Source of the DNA: Actinomycetota bacterium
GTDB taxonomy: Bacteria; Actinomycetota; Actinomycetes; Actinomycetales; Microbacteriaceae
Length of the DNA stretch: 6,644 bases
Assembly (NCBI GenBank): GCA_027728145.1
Contig: JAQBZV010000057.1
Span: forward strand, 1-6,644
Direction: 5' to 3'
The notes beneath the pieces were generated by a model that had not been told where the DNA came from, did not search any database, and worked only from the letters and a program-made list of their open reading frames with translations. Both the position numbers and the translations under genes were made by a program. Below are positions 6,335 through 6,644 of this stretch, in pieces (positions within the stretch are counted from its first letter, which is position 1; each line of letters starts with the position of its first letter).

Positions 6335-6644
6335 ATGTCAGGATTGTCTGACTTTTCCGCCAACTGGTCGATGACCGTCTGAGCGACCTCTTTCATGGTC
6401 AAACGGCGATCCATGGATGCTTTTTGAATCCAGCGGAACGCCTCGGGCTCCGTAAGGCCCATGGTGTTGTTCAAAATACCCTTCGCACGATCCAGTACTT
6501 TCCGGGTCTCGAGGCGCTCGGACATGTCGGCGACCTCGTCCTCCAAAGCCTGGATTTGCGCGTATCGGCCTAGAGCGATGTCTATCGCTGGGATCAAGTC
6601 GCCCGGCGTGAAGGGCTTCACCACATAGGCAAGAGCACCCGCCT
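6331..6644 (-). CDS. REC-ANTAR response regulator, PdtaR-like (C-terminal 103 residues; 5' end outside window)
   Basis: Regulators of this type bind RNA with their ANTAR domain and prevent termination or otherwise act on target transcripts when phosphorylated. The frame is open to the window edge. It begins with AGALAYVVKPF, the end of a receiver domain with its conserved Lys-Pro, then LIPAIDIALGRY and a predicted coiled linker with LEDEVADMSERLETRKVLDR. The ANTAR three-helix bundle follows: RAKGILNNTMGLTEPEAFRW, IQKASMDRR, then LTMKEVAQTVI. Order and wording closely match M. tuberculosis Rv1626 (PdtaR), partner of the kinase PdtaS, and the location near polA also matches. A GTG at 6624 could be read as a start but lies inside the receiver domain, so the gene continues to the right. 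The phospho-acceptor Asp is outside the window. Its TAG stop (6333-6331) overlaps the thioesterase TAA. Confidence 0.93.
   Translation of the reverse strand, partial: AGALAYVVKPFTPGDLIPAIDIALGRYAQIQALEDEVADMSERLETRKVLDRAKGILNNTMGLTEPEAFRWIQKASMDRRLTMKEVAQTVIDQLAEKSDNPDI

Noticed and set aside
6622..6624. GTG at 6624 as the start of the ANTAR regulator
   Set aside because: In-frame AGALAYV directly upstream belongs to the receiver domain, so the GTG is internal and the gene runs off the window.
1..6644. SOS (LexA) box near uvrB or polA
   Set aside because: I looked for the actinobacterial form TCGAAC-4-GTTCGA and found only unpaired half-sites.
1..6644. CRISPR arrays, insertion sequences, tRNA or rRNA genes, attachment sites
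   Set aside because: No spaced repeats, transposase motifs or RNA-gene sequences were seen; all six genes are core genes with even composition.

Overview
This window is a housekeeping segment of a chromosome from an actinobacterium. The gene order is distinctive: [REC-ANTAR regulator] - thioesterase (opposite strand) - polA - rpsA - coaE - uvrB. From memory it matches the Mycobacterium tuberculosis block Rv1626 (pdtaR) - Rv1627c/Rv1628c - polA - rpsA - coaE - Rv1632c - uvrB. Moderately high GC, a four-domain S1 protein with an actinobacterial tail, a Pol I without proofreading residues, and UvrB wording typical of Micrococcales ([29 protein letters not shown]) all point to Actinomycetota. Micrococcales/Microbacteriaceae is my best guess, not a proof. 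Spacing is tight, as in a compact genome.

Layout, read along the minus strand (right to left). Positions 6644-6331 hold the C-terminal half of a PdtaR-like RNA-binding response regulator, cut by the window edge. Its stop overlaps, tail to tail, the stop of a plus-strand hotdog-fold acyl-CoA thioesterase (5903-6334) of the YdiI/MenI type. A 41-bp gap separates that gene from the divergent polA (5861-3210, GTG start). After polA come 122 bp holding a hairpin, a candidate promoter and a second small hairpin, which together form the leader of rpsA (3087-1618). A convincing intrinsic terminator lies between rpsA and coaE (1555-905), with its U-tract touching the coaE ribosome binding site. coaE is followed after 9 bp by uvrB, whose first 298 codons are in the window.

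Functionally, polA and uvrB belong to DNA repair: UvrB verifies damage, and Pol I fills the gap left by excision. rpsA serves translation initiation, coaE makes coenzyme A, and the thioesterase hydrolyses an acyl-CoA, possibly in menaquinone synthesis. The ANTAR regulator would act on other transcripts by antitermination.

I found no mobile element, CRISPR array, RNA gene or foreign-looking segment, and no new biological system. The points most worth a second look are regulatory: the structured rpsA leader without a Shine-Dalgarno sequence, the terminator abutting coaE, and the same-frame coaE/uvrB junction.
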